Shown: positions 34,990 through 46,248 of the stretch, piece by piece
Position numbering within the stretch: position 1 is the stretch's first letter
Layout of the letters: each line of letters opens with the position of its first letter
Assembly: GCA_002917075.1 (NCBI GenBank)
Contig: NTMA01000004.1
Location: 434,001-498,000 of the forward strand
Length of the DNA stretch: 64,000 nucleotides
DNA from: Hawksworthiomyces lignivorus
Taxonomy: Eukaryota > Ascomycota > Sordariomycetes > Ophiostomatales > Ophiostomataceae
Direction of reading: 5' to 3'
The notes under the pieces: model-generated
Database searches by the model: none
Told to the model about the DNA's origin: nothing
What the model saw: the letters and a program-made list of their open reading frames with translations, nothing else
Program-made: the position numbers and the translations under genes

Positions 34990-37106
34990 TCACAATCTTG
35001 CAGTGATAAGCTTCCCACTCTGCTTTTGGTGCTGTGTTTTTAGGATCTTGCGCAATATTTTGCCCGCCGCGCTTTTGGGAATCTCATCCAGAAACTCGAC
35101 ACCACCTGCTAGACGCATATACCGAGGCTTGAGGCGTTCGATATACTGCGCTAGCTCACGAGCTGTTTCTGTGCTGGCTGTGATATTTGGCTTGAGGACA
35201 ACATAAGCTTTGGGAACTTCTCCTGAGTAGTCGTCTGGAATACCAATGACAGCCGCGTCAGCCACCTTGGGGTGGCCATGAAGAGCGTCTTCTAGCTCTG
35301 CTGGGGCAACACCGTGCCCACGAACTTTGATCATTTCCTTAAGACGATCATGTATCGTAACAAATCCATCGAGATCAACTTTGCCGAGATCTCCGGTATG
35401 TAGAAAACCATTTGCATCATAAGTCTTTCTTGTCTCCTCTTCAGCATTAAGGTATCCCATGGTGACCTGGGGGCCTCGTGCCAGGATCTGAGAGTAAGAT
35501 CAGATTAATATTGTAAAAAGATGCAATACGATATTAGTCGATCACGTTGTAGAAATATTTTCTTCTCACCTCTCCTTCTTGGCCTAGGCCTACCTCCTTG
35601 CCCGTATCGACACTAATAACTTTCAACTCCGTACCAGCCACTGCCTTACCCACCTTGCTCGCATGGGCATAAGTAGATAATTCTGGTGGCGTGACAGTCA
35701 AGCAGCTGCAACTCTCAGTCATACCCCAAGCTTGTCGAAGTGCAACACCCGGATAAGTCACAGCCAGCTTTTCAATGACCTGCGGCGGAAGAGGAGCTGC
35801 TCCAGTATTAAATTGTCTCACGAATGAGAGGTCGTAGCCCCTTACTATGTCATCTGTGACCATCCGAATCAACAAGGCTGTTTTTTCTGTCAGCATATGA
35901 ATGACGCAATAATAGGGGAACGCATATGTTTCTCGTGGCAAGTTTATCGCTCACGTGGTACAAGCCAAAGCTCTTCGCAGCGATAGTTGACAACTGTATC
36001 AAGCATGCTCGCCATATTGAATTGGCCCATCAAAACAGTCTCTTGATCGAGAAAGATTGGAAGGTGTAGTAGATGCACGAGGCCAGTGACTTGATCGCAA
36101 CAAGAGTGGAGAGCATTTAATGTCAGCACACTATGATTGAAAAGCAACGAATCTTGAGCTAGAGATAAGATGACTGACTATGGTAAAATGGAAGCAGGGC
36201 TAGCAGTGTTCCCGGCTGACCACGAATCAGGAGTCGCATCTGTGTGCATTGAGCAATCATATTGGCATGAGATATCATGACCTGTTACTTATACGTGAGC
36301 CATTAGGTCAATAGTTAAAAATACGGGTCGTGTGAAAAAGCCATGTAGCTGTGCGTAAAGTTCGCATCATGGAAATAATTTTGGGGAGCAATACCTACCG
36401 CTTTTGGCTTTCCAGTTGTGCCTGAACTAAAGGCAAGAAAGGCACATATATCTCTGTTAGATTGGCCTGGGGGGATTTTCCATGCAGGTACTCGAGCAAT
36501 TCTGTCCTGCATTCGACCTTCGTAGATTAGTCGCTGAAGAGTATAGTGGCCTTCGTCATTGGCATCGTCATCGAGAGAGAAGAGCTTGTACGGTGGAGCA
36601 CCCGGACCCTTCCAGGCAGAGGCAACTTCACAGGCAGTCGAACGGTCATAGAAGACTGCCCGAGCGTTTGACGCCTCAAGGTAGTGAGCAATGTCTTGGG
36701 CAAGGGCCAGAGACGGTAGCGCTGTCACAACTGCACCCAGGCGTCCAGCTGCAAAGAGAGCGACAGCATAACCAATTGAGTTGCGCGCTAACACGGCAAT
36801 CGTCTGCTGTGGTTGTACATCGTGAAGTATCCTCAGAGCGGAAGCACAGTAGATCGCCTGATCCTTGAGGTCTCTAAAGCAAACGCGGTTGTTGCTCTCT
36901 GCATCGCGGAATCCGTGCCGGGTGTGCGAGATGGCAGTTTCATTATCACTAGCCTTGCGGTCGAACAGCCATGACCATGTCGACAGAGACTCGGGAACTA
37001 CAATAACCGGTCAGCGCTTAATATTTTGTTCTGCTAGGCACAGCCAAGGACAGTTCTGAGTAGATCTTAGCATACTGGAGTCGAGCTGTGGACCACGATA
37101 CAGCAT
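34990..37106 (-). CDS. 4-coumarate-CoA-ligase-like acyl-CoA synthetase, peroxisomal
   Basis: Class I adenylate-forming enzyme that activates a carboxylic acid to its CoA thioester. Minus-strand exons are 37076-37106, 36399-36997, 36281-36179, 36089-35955, 35886-35570 and 35487-34990, giving 560 aa. The P-loop SSGTTGKPKA (201-210) abuts an intron and continues as VMISHANM. Other landmarks are QAWGMTES, HTGDLG, DRLKEMIKVRGHGVAPAELE and the catalytic lysine K538 in AAGKILRK. The final tripeptide -ARL fits a PTS1 peroxisomal signal. The first exon is only 31 nt, placed because PESLSTWSWLFD, typical of the N-terminus, needs an upstream ATG. The acid is unknown. Divergent from the Zn2Cys6 gene at 38188. 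Confidence 0.9.
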
Positions 37107-38187
37107 TGCAAATAAGTTACTACCTGGCTGCAGTCCTTAAAGAAGTCTCGCAAAAATGCAGACATACATAGAGACAAGTCCACTCATCAAGTTAAGCGTA
37201 CTCAAGCCATTTTATATTCTCATTATTTTGCCCCCTGATCATTATATTGCATGCCTGTGCCTCGGCCTTCGGGCTGCAGCGGCATCCCAAGCATCTCCAG
37301 CTATCTTACAGCGGGGTGGTCTCTTGGTAACTTCACTAGTCCCAGTTATTCAGGGCTCCGTTTCTCTCAACTAGCAAACTTTAGCCCACCAGAATGGATT
37401 TCGCTTCCCCTGGCATAAGAGCTTGGACGACAGAGGTGTGGAGTAAGAATGATTGCGCCAAGAGCAGCACGCTGTGTTGGGGAGAAATGACCCCTTAGTT
37501 AAAGTTTAAGGGTTTCTAGCTAATCCGTGATGTGGAAGATGAAAGATCATGTTGAATCCTTTTAGTTGGTTGAATCTAGAGCAGCTCGTGGGCTAAATTT
37601 GACCTAAAGCGGTTGTTCTTGTTTATCTCGAGCTTTGTCCTGTAACCCTTCAGGTCACATCTATATTACAGTTTAGATCAGATCAATCATATTATTGTCA
37701 GCAAATACGTTGACTATCATACAGTACAGTAATGTCTCATAAAGGAAAATTCAGTATAGTGACGTGACTATTGTACGAAGTCTGTGATGCAGGCTGATCA
37801 GCTACAGGCGCATATTTGGTTGGTAACCTGTATCTTAAGGAAACCCAACTTGAAAATAGTAAAGCAAAAAAAAATCCAAAGAGATAATACTCATGCACGA
37901 TCTTCTTACTAGTCGCTATAGACAGCTATGGCGCCTCTTCGGTTAGGCCCGGCCTGGATCACCTTTCCCCTCACCACCCCCGCAACCCCAGTCGGTGCGG
38001 AGGTCCCAATCTGCAGCCGAAAAAAGTGCCCTTTCCTATCACATGATGCGGCCACCGGAGAAATGGTCCTTGTCTAGTCCGGGTCTCTCCTCTCTGCTCT
38101 TCATTTTTTTTTGTCACTATCATCCCAAGCGTCACGCATTGCTGCAGAAAACCAGCAACAAGGTCCTGCACAAGGCCCAATAGGAGA
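37107..38187. promoter_or_regulatory. Divergent promoter of CoA ligase and Zn2Cys6 gene
   Basis: 1.08 kb between divergent starts. It includes a CGG-N3-CCG inverted pair at 38049-38057, about 130 bp before the regulator start, which could be an autoregulatory site. The middle (37,500-37,900) is AT-rich. The small frame at 37156-37374 is not supported. Confidence 0.5.
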
Positions 38188-41013
38188 ATGCCCAATATAA
38201 ACAACGATGCAACTCTGCATCTTCGGGAAACGAGCGCCGAAGATGCCACAGAAACAACCAGCGCCTCACGGATGACGAAGAAACGGGCACGCCATGCTTG
38301 TCTTTTATGCCGGACCCGCAAAGTTCGTTGCGATGTCACTGTACACGGCATCCCGTGCTTGAACTGCCGGCTCGACTTCCAGGACTGCATCGTAAAGCCG
38401 CGTTCGCGCAAGCTGTAAGCCTGTACTTCATCGCAGCTTCCATGTATCTTTATCTTGATTCTAATTACATATTATCAGACAACAGACTCTTCCACAGTCA
38501 AAGAAACGGTCGTTGGCAGAACTGCAGCCCGCCAGGCCGCCGACTCCGGTGCAGCCTCTTCTTGTACCATCCTCCGATGATGTTGCTGCAAACAACAAAC
38601 AAAATATCATCGACAACGATCTCGATAATGATGGGAATGAAGACAACCGTGGTGGCAATATTAAAGATGGCAACAACAACGATAGAAACGGTAGCATTGA
38701 TGTGAACGTCAACGCCCATGATACTGTCAATGACAACGATGACTTCGAAGACCTGTTACAGAGCAATCTTTATGCTGCCACGGATAATTTTTCTTCAGCT
38801 ACAGATGGCTTTCCAAGTGGCAGTGACATGCCAGACGTTCAAATTCCTGACCCGATCCAGCAAGGCACATTCACTTCTCTCATCTCTTCACCATCTTACC
38901 GAGCCGAGCGCGTTGCAACAGAAACGTATAAAAGCTCTTCTAGCCTACCACGGCTACAACATGTTTCACTAGCCACATATCCTCCTCAATCAGCATTCTA
39001 CCCAAAAGCATTTTACAGTGGCCAGAAAAACGCTCAACTTAGCCAAACAAATAATTTTGTTTTGTTCTCCTACTACTCCTTTGTGGAACCGGATGTTCTG
39101 TGGCGTCTGTCACCTGATGATGCGGCGTTCCTAGAACAGAGAGGATCTCTACACCTACCGTCACGGCCACTCCTTGACGAATTCTTCGTTCAATTCTTTC
39201 GATACTCACATCCAATCTTTCCAGTATTGAGCGAAACCGATTTCTGGCAGACGTACCTCAATAACAGTGTGCCGGCCCAGCAAAAGAAACGTATCTCTCT
39301 CTTTCTGCTGCAGGCTATACTTTTTATGTCCTGTCCTGTACGTTAATGTCTTTATCCCCGATGTGTGCACTACAGCTGATCAATTGATTAATTTAGTTTG
39401 TATCAACATCTACGCTTCGTAGTCTCGGCTTCAATACTGTGCCAAGTGCACGTGCTAGTTTTTATGCGAGGGCAAAGGTTAGCCTTTTTTTTTGCTCTCC
39501 TCTTGAAGGATATGCGCTTATAAATTCTTTCAGGCTCTCTTTCACATAGATCCTCATCCTGACAATATCGCGACCGCTCAAGGCGCGCTGATGCTAACAT
39601 ACTACATCCCCTCGACTGGAGATAAGACCAACACGTACTGGCTCACAACAGCTGTGCACTTTGCCCGCAACGCCAACGCTGACCAATACGATGCTACGGA
39701 TGAAGATAGCTTTAACATCAAAAAAACCGACAGTAATAAAGCTGAGCTAAAGCGGCTCTGGTGGACATGTATTCTACGCGATTGCGTCATGTCTCTTGGC
39801 CTTCGTCGACCGCTAGCTATTCAGCTAAATAACATCGACTTCACATCACAGCAAGGCTTGACGGAGGCGGACTTCCAAGACGAGATTCACAACTCACGCG
39901 TCTACAAGGCAGCAACAAAGCAAATACTCGCTCAGCTGACCGTATCACTCTGTGAGCTGGGTTTGTCCCTCAACAGTGCCTTGGCGCTTCTCTATCCTCC
40001 CACCAACGGGGTCCGTCCTCAGAAAGAAGACCCGAGCCACATCAACCGTAAGATCGATGCCAGCCTCATCAACCTTGACTGCTGGTATAAAAATACAATT
40101 GCAAAGTTTTCAATCCCCTCGTATATCTTCAGCGTTGACGAGCCACTTATCCTCTTTACAAATATGCTTTATATCTATTATCAGTGAGTCAACTTAAACG
40201 CTGGTCTTTGGTTTTTTCTTAAACTCTATCAAAAATGCCTAATCTGTTTCTCTCCTAGCACGGCCAAAGCATTGCTATACAACTATAAAGCCATACTCTC
40301 TATCACAAGCGCAAACGCTGAAAGCGAACAGCAAAAAAGACAGCTTAAAGCACAAGCAGAGTTAGACATGTCAATACGAAACATAACAAAACATCTCGTT
40401 GAAGTAGACCAAATAGGACAGATCAAATACCTCCCGAACACATTGTGAGCACCCCTCGCTCTAAAACCAGGCGTTGTTATCATCGCCAGCTAATCAATCA
40501 CTTACTTTCTGCAGTGTCTTATTTTCAGCTTTGCCATTTGTTTGGTATATCCTTAACGCCAAGCTTATCAAACATACACGCTCTGAATCAGAGGCGCGCC
40601 AAGAGCTTGCCATCTATACGGACATTATGAAACGCTTTCATAGTCTCTACGATAATACTGATAGCGTGTTGCAATCTATCGACAGCATCTTAAACTACTT
40701 CAAGCTCAACGACCTACTAAGACTACCGCGGAAAAATGAGACTGCTTTGGTACAAAACGAACCCAACCCAAAGCCTCTTGCACCGATTGTCTATAAAAGA
40801 GTCAGTGGCAGCGGCAACGGCATCAACGATGGCAACGTTGGTGGTGCTGGGGGTGCTGGTGCTGCTGGCGTCGATAGCAGTGGTATCTGGGTTACTCTCT
40901 TAGAGGGAAAGCCTCAATCGTATTATCGCGTTATTATGACCATTGAGTTCTTCCTCTCAAACGGCAAAACTTCAGAAAGCAATCACTCTAAGCTTCTCCA
41001 GACGCTACAGTAA
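38188..41013 (+). CDS. Zn2Cys6 transcription factor (CTF1/AmdR-like)
   Basis: Nuclear regulator, 833 aa; exons 38188-38414, 38479-39337, 39397-39477, 39534-40183, 40259-40444 and 40515-41013. The zinc cluster has cysteines 38, 41, 48, 57, 60 and 67 (CX2CX6CX8CX2CX6C) preceded by a basic KKRARHA. An Asn/Asp-rich low-complexity segment follows. The fungal_trans domain then begins at SHPIFPVLSETDFW and includes FVSTSTLRSLGF, FHIDPHPD and LKRLWWTCILRDCVMSLGLRRP. The pattern resembles cutinase factor CTF1-beta and acetamidase regulator AmdR; this is recollection of family patterns, not a search. A Gly/Ala run lies near the C-terminus. Divergence from the CoA ligase suggests it controls that gene and perhaps the block. 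Confidence 0.9.
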
Positions 41014-42327
41014 AATATCAATCAACACTATAATATCAATATAAAAACGCTGCCAAATCTATGTGCACAACACAGCATTAAAAAAGTCATATCGATATGA
41101 AATTAGTATTCATTCAAGACCACACTTCAAGACGAATGGGGCTAAAGAGGCGGCATTCCCGAAGCACATCTAGTTGACACAGCCCACCAACATGAGTTAA
41201 TCTTAGCTCAAAGCAGGGTCGTCAATTGTTGGCTGCACGGGCATTTTTATCAAGGTGTGCGAACCTTGGAGCACATGGAGTATGTTTCAGCAGCCGGCAC
41301 TTGATCTTGGTTCCACAGCTGGTAACAGTCGGTTGTCGTATTGTGTTGCCCCAAAGTATTACCACATGATATTGTAAATCAACTATATTGTTATACTTCT
41401 GGGAAGATTTGTGCAGCAACCAAGAAGAACAGTACACTAAATGTAAGCAGGTGAAATTCTATGTATTCGTGACACAACATCACCGTAGATATCCTATCAG
41501 GTTGGAATGGAAATTGCTGTTGGGACAACGACGACAAAGAAAACTGAATATCTCAATCAAGCATCTGCTAAATTATGAAACTCTGAAAATGTAAACATAG
41601 ATACAGACTCTTTTTTTTTTTACTCGCTAAAAATTATTCTACTCTTTTCTCGGGAGAAATTTACTCGTTCTTGCAGACATTATCTTAACTTGATACATAG
41701 GTTCTCCGGTTTCACGAAGTACCACCAACACCGGAAGCCGTAACGCCTGAAAGACGCCACCACATGAGCATGCATTTTCCTTCTGACTTAGAAATATTAA
41801 GGGCGACTGACATCTAGCACGAGCGTACATGGTTACCAGGTGAGACGAATCCGTTTTCTTCTCCCGTCTTCCCTGGGGCCCCTCATGTACCTTCCCAGCA
41901 CGTCGTCATCCACCAAAGAAAAATCTTTGTTAGATTGCAGGCAGCCGCTCTTGGTGCGTATGCCATTTTTCTAAAGTAGATATCCAATCTGATGTGTCAA
42001 TATAAGCCTCATATTTGCACTCATATTGTAATCCGCCTCTGGTTTTGTTATCTCTCTGTAATGAGAATATTGTCACAGATAGATGGCGAGAACCAGTCCA
42101 GGTCGTACATCTCTTGGATATAAAGCGGATTTCGGTGAAATAATTGCGTGATTCTCGAGAAGGAGAAAGATGAACAAACTGTAGATTTTGAAGCAGAGCG
42201 CTGTTGTGCCAAGCTGGGCAAATATTCTTGGACCAAAAATGGTTCGTCGACGGTCCTTGTTATTAATTCGGCACCATTTTGTATATATATTTCTTTCTTT
42301 TTTGTTATTTCCCTTGGCTTTGGGCTT
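41014..42327. other. Intergenic region after the second regulator
   Basis: 1.3 kb, no gene supported. It contains the 3' flanks of the regulator and of the small minus-strand gene, with a T10 run near 41612. Frames at 41222-41437 and 42048-42356 (minus) have no family signal. Confidence 0.5.
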
Positions 42328-42822
42328 TCACCAGTCGTCTTCGTCTTCTTTCTCAAATTTCACGTATGTCACCGACGACGGCACTTGGACGCCGCCGGCT
42401 ACGCGCGCAGATATTGTTGTATGCACGTAATCGAATGTTTCACTGGTCCCATTAAGAGCGCCTTGGCCTGCAAACATTTCCTTCTCGTCGTCGCCTGCCC
42501 GTTCGGCAAGAGACCGGTATTGTGACTTCTTTGAGAAAAAAGTGCGGCGCGGAAAGTAACCGTCGAAGGACGCCTTGCTCTTCCTGCTATTTGTGCCCTT
42601 ACCTCGCTTCCGGTCTATTGAGAGCGCAGAAGAACCATGGCTCCACGTCGAACGGATGCCATGAGCACAGGCCGACCAGGCAGCTGTGGTGGCGTGCTTG
42701 GCATGAGTGAGAGACGACGACACCACTGAGGACGAAGGTGAGGTGAAAGATGCGAGCATGGACGGGGAGTGGCTCTTGCTGGTGGAGCCGGTACTTGCCG
42801 GATACAGGCGGAAGGTCTTCAT
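42328..42822 (-). CDS. Hypothetical small Ser-rich basic protein
   Basis: Intronless frame of 164 codons starting at the ATG at 42822; the frame stays open further upstream to 43089, but that extension looks like untranslated sequence. The product is Ser/Thr/Ala-rich in its first half, has a basic middle (DRKRGKGTNSRKSK) and a very acidic end (FEKEDEDDW). No domain, signal peptide or membrane helix is recognised. The better composition and the T-poor coding strand relative to flanking DNA argue for a real gene, but I cannot exclude a chance frame. Confidence 0.45.
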   Translation of the reverse strand: MKTFRLYPASTGSTSKSHSPSMLASFTSPSSSVVSSSLTHAKHATTAAWSACAHGIRSTWSHGSSALSIDRKRGKGTNSRKSKASFDGYFPRRTFFSKKSQYRSLAERAGDDEKEMFAGQGALNGTSETFDYVHTTISARVAGGVQVPSSVTYVKFEKEDEDDW

Positions 42823-43912
42823 AGTTGCAGTAGAGTATTGTGTGCATGCAGGTATGTCGCTCCGGGCGTCAGCAAGATCATACAGCAGGACAATAAAACA
42901 GCTGCAATGCTGCTTCGGCAGATAAAATTTCGTTGCTGCTTGCAAGGTATATGTACAATTTTTGGTGGAAGGACTCAGGTCATGAGATATGAAATTCTCT
43001 TCAAGAATATTTATGATAATGGACCGTCGGTATACCTGTTTGATGTCTGAAACGGAAGGGCGATATTGTATGCTGTATTCCTCTATCAAGATATCTTATA
43101 ATAAAAAGAAAAAGATTAAAGTTACAATAAATGCATTATCCTTTACAGACTCGTTTCTTCTTATATGACGTGTTCGCGTCGAACCTCATCTAACAAGACC
43201 CCTTTCCTTGGCATCTGTTACATTCTTACGGTGCAGCAAAAATGGTTCCTTGGGAAGCGCGCAACCAGACTCTAATATGCTGCAGGATGCAGCAAAGAGA
43301 CTCGGCCGCTACCTGCAGCATGCGTAAATCAATTCAGCCCCAAAAAAAATTTCCTTGATAAAGTGCTCTTTAAGGGGTACATTTTCTTGGGCCGCGAGAA
43401 TTTGGTGAAAATGTTGGGACGCCACATTCCACTGATCGGCTTGGTCGCGGATGAAGTTTGCGCGGGGCGATCTCCTTATTTCTAGCACCTTTAGGGAACG
43501 CACCGTATTAATGGTCCTCCAATGCTGGGCCCCTCGGCATTCTAGAAGAATGCGTCCAGGAGGATATAAGGCATGAAACCCAAGCAAAGCATGGGGTTTC
43601 ATTCCAGACCTGCATCTCATGCGTGCAATCAAGAACAATTTTTGGCTGAAGATCTCGCATTCCTTAAATTTCCTTGCTAGAAGATGCTTCGGAGACTTCA
43701 GATTCTTGTACTACACCGAAATCTAGAGAGCTGACTGCCCAAAAGAAGAAATAAAATGGAACCCTAGATAGTTTGCGCTCGTCCATCTCATTTCCCTTAT
43801 TCGCGTCGAAATGCATTCTGAGATAGCTAGAAATAGAATATATTGCTTAATTAATTCTCCATGCCTTTTTTTTTTTGTGCCAATTCTTATACGTAGATAC
43901 AGCTAATAGGGA
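42823..43912. other. Intergenic region at the accessory/core border
   Basis: 1.1 kb without a supported gene; the 109-codon minus frame at 43309-43638 has no family signal. It includes the Rad1 gene 3' flank. Gene content changes from accessory to conserved housekeeping across it. Confidence 0.5.
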
Positions 43913-45080
43913 TCAGAGCTCATCGTCGTAATCGTTGTCCTCGTCTTCTCTTTCTCCAGTGTCTTCATCATCGTCTTCCTCCTCTTCGCTGGTCATAAAG
44001 GGCACAAACGTAAAATGAAGCCACTGCATCGTCCCGGCGCCACCGCCTGCCGCGCCGCCGGCTCCCGCCAGACCACCGCCGCCGCCAGAACCAGATCCGT
44101 GTTCCATCTCCACCATGAACTGCAGGCTGAGCACGCCTTGTCGGTCGCCGCGGATGCTCACCTTGCTTGCGATGCGCATGGCCTCAGTGGCAGACTTGAT
44201 CAAGTCGAACTTGAAGCTCTGAGACCAGCGCTCGCCGACCCAGAGGGACTCGAACAGGCTGCGGCCCCGCGAGAAGTCGACACTGGAGCTGCCCAGAGGC
44301 CCTTGGCTGGCGAGGCGCAGGTAGGGCGCCCGAGGCGTAACAGCAATAGTCAGCAGATTAGGTGAGGAGGGCGCGAGCTCGACGAGCGCGTCCAGCAGCC
44401 AGCGCGGCTGCATGATCATCTTGAAGCACAGGTTGTCGCGGTCGAAGGGGATGGCCTCGAGGGCTTCGGGTACGTAGGTGGCGAGGTTGCAAGTGGTCTT
44501 GACAGACGCTTCTTCGAGGATGATGCCGAAGGGCGCCCCCTCTTCCGTATATGACAAGCTGCAGGTGCCGGGCATGCCCAGGATCTGGTGGCTGAAGGCG
44601 TCGGCCGACTGCTGCCGGTTGCCGCGTCCGCTGCGGTACGCATCAGGGTCCTGCTTGATCTGGCGGGACGACTGCGCGTCCGTGACGCCAAAAATCTGGA
44701 GCGCCTCCAGCAATGCAGGTAGCGAAATTTGAAAATTGGTCGGCATTGCTTCGTCTTCTTCACCCTCATCATCGTGTTCGCCACGACCCTGCTCAGGGAC
44801 ATTGCCCTCTCGAGGCAAATTAAGTGTATATGACGCGAACATAGACTTGCCCAATGATGCCATTCCTTTTGGTGTTGTTAGCACGGCCCGCTTTTGGAAC
44901 ATCAAATGGAGAAGATTGAGCCTTGCCTTGCATAACCCTAGTGTGGTCGGCTATGAATTTGATGCCATCTTCGGAAATCTCGACATGCACCTTGTTGGAG
45001 AAGCTGACACAGCGGAGGAGTTGATAGATGGGCCGTGTCGACGTAGCCATCGCACGGAAGAGAGGAGCTTGAGCGTCCAT
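43913..45080 (-). CDS. rad1: DNA-damage checkpoint clamp subunit Rad1
   Basis: Subunit of the PCNA-like 9-1-1 clamp (Rad9-Rad1-Hus1) loaded at damaged DNA in the nucleus. Minus-strand exons are 44927-45080 and 43913-44865, giving 368 aa. The N-terminus has ISEDGIKFIADHTRVMQ, joined after splicing to GMASLGKSMFASYTLN, a hallmark of Rad1. The second clamp half includes SQSFKFDLI and IRGDRQGVLSLQFMVEM, followed by LHFTFVP. A Gly/Ala insert and a long Asp/Glu tail end the protein. The 61-nt intron starts with GC, not GT (AG|GCAAGG), and has a perfect GTGCTAAC branch site. The start at 45080 is the first ATG giving the family N-terminus; a second Met is 10 codons in. Confidence 0.9.
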
Positions 45081-45392
45081 TTTGTGCGGATACTGGACTT
45101 TATGACAGCAAGATAATTTTTCGAGTATGAAAAAAGCAGAGAAAAGCAGAATGGTCAACGCGGCAAAGGTGCAGCGCTTCTTTAATAAGTACCAGAACGC
45201 AACGCAAGAAACGAAGCAGTAATGGTAGATAAATGCGATGACAAACAAAAAAGAAACGCCCGTTACATCAATTATGGTACACTTTTTCCTTCCAAATGCC
45301 CTTTTTTTTTTATATATACCGGTTGCCGTATATTCGATACACGGCAGTACTTCCTCTCTTTGGCTGAGGGTTGATCGCCTCCCTCTTTATAT
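45081..45392. promoter_or_regulatory. Rad1 promoter region
   Basis: 312 bp between the Rad1 start and the stop of the tandem Ost5 gene. Contains a T-run followed by TATATATA near 45302-45318. No gene seen. Confidence 0.5.
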
Positions 45393-45774
45393 TTAAACGT
45401 AGACTCCCACCGCGCAGAACATATACACGACGCCAACACTATTGAATAAAATAACCATCAGTGAGATAATTCTAAAGAGAGTTCAAAATAACAAGGTTTT
45501 CCACCGGGAGCAAGGAACGTACGCAATTGCTAATGAGGCCGGGACGCCAAGGAGCGGAATGCTCACGAAGGACCGGTCTAGAAGTCTGTTAGAGGTGCCT
45601 GAGACAAGAAGAAAATGGGGAAAGAGGCTGCATACTGAGAAGGAAGCTTCCAGTTAGAGCAAGGCCAAGAATGAGCAGAGAGAAGCCGACGAAGAATTGA
45701 CTGCCCTTTCCGATGGTGGGAGTGTAGGGACTGCCGGACGCAGTTTGCCAGAGCTCGTGCAGCGAAGAATCCAT
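45393..45774 (-). CDS. OST5: Oligosaccharyltransferase subunit Ost5 (TMEM258 family)
   Basis: Small two-helix subunit of the ER oligosaccharyltransferase that N-glycosylates proteins. Minus-strand exons are 45636-45774, 45523-45598 and 45393-45438, giving 86 aa. Each exon contributes a recognisable part: LHELWQTASGSPYTPTI then the first membrane helix (QFFVGFSLLILGLALTG), a short loop ending PLLGVPASLAIA, and the second helix VGVVYMFCAVGVYV at the very C-terminus. The length matches the family. Introns are 37 nt and 84 nt. The start at 45774 precedes the conserved N-terminus directly. Divergent from the Gcn5 gene. Confidence 0.88.
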
Positions 45775-46248
45775 GTATTTAGATTTGTGGGCGAACGGGA
45801 GGCGAAATGAAGAGGCTCGAAATCTGTGGATGAATCTGGTGGATTTTGAGAGAGTGGTCGGGGAGTAATAAGCTGAATTGGCGTAGGTAAAGAGAGGAAG
45901 TTGGACAGGAGGCTATTCAGAAGACGGCCACAATGTAAGATACTCCGTAGAATACAATCAATCAATACACGTAAGAGCAACGGTAGCTTCAACTTTCAAT
46001 GCGCGGCCGTTCCATCGGACTATCCCTAAACTAGTTTAGCGCAATTTGTGCACTTTTGAGGAAATCGATGCACGTGATTTAATTAGTCATTCGCGTCAGT
46101 GGGGAGGTGGATTTGGTCCACTTTTACGCCACCTCCCATCAGAAAGTAGCCACTCTCCCGCGATCAGTCATACAGGACGGGGAAACGGCCTCATTTGCGA
46201 CAGCGGAACAGAGTCCATGACAAAACGGATGAGCCATCGAGACCAGCC
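45775..46248. promoter_or_regulatory. Divergent promoter of Ost5 and Gcn5 genes
   Basis: 474 bp between the two start codons, with a TACTCCGTA motif at 45941-45949. An antisense frame at 45654-45992 partly overlaps Ost5 and has no family signal. Confidence 0.55.

Noticed and set aside
43309..43638. 109-codon minus-strand frame upstream of the small hypothetical gene
   Set aside because: No motif, no promoter or splice context.
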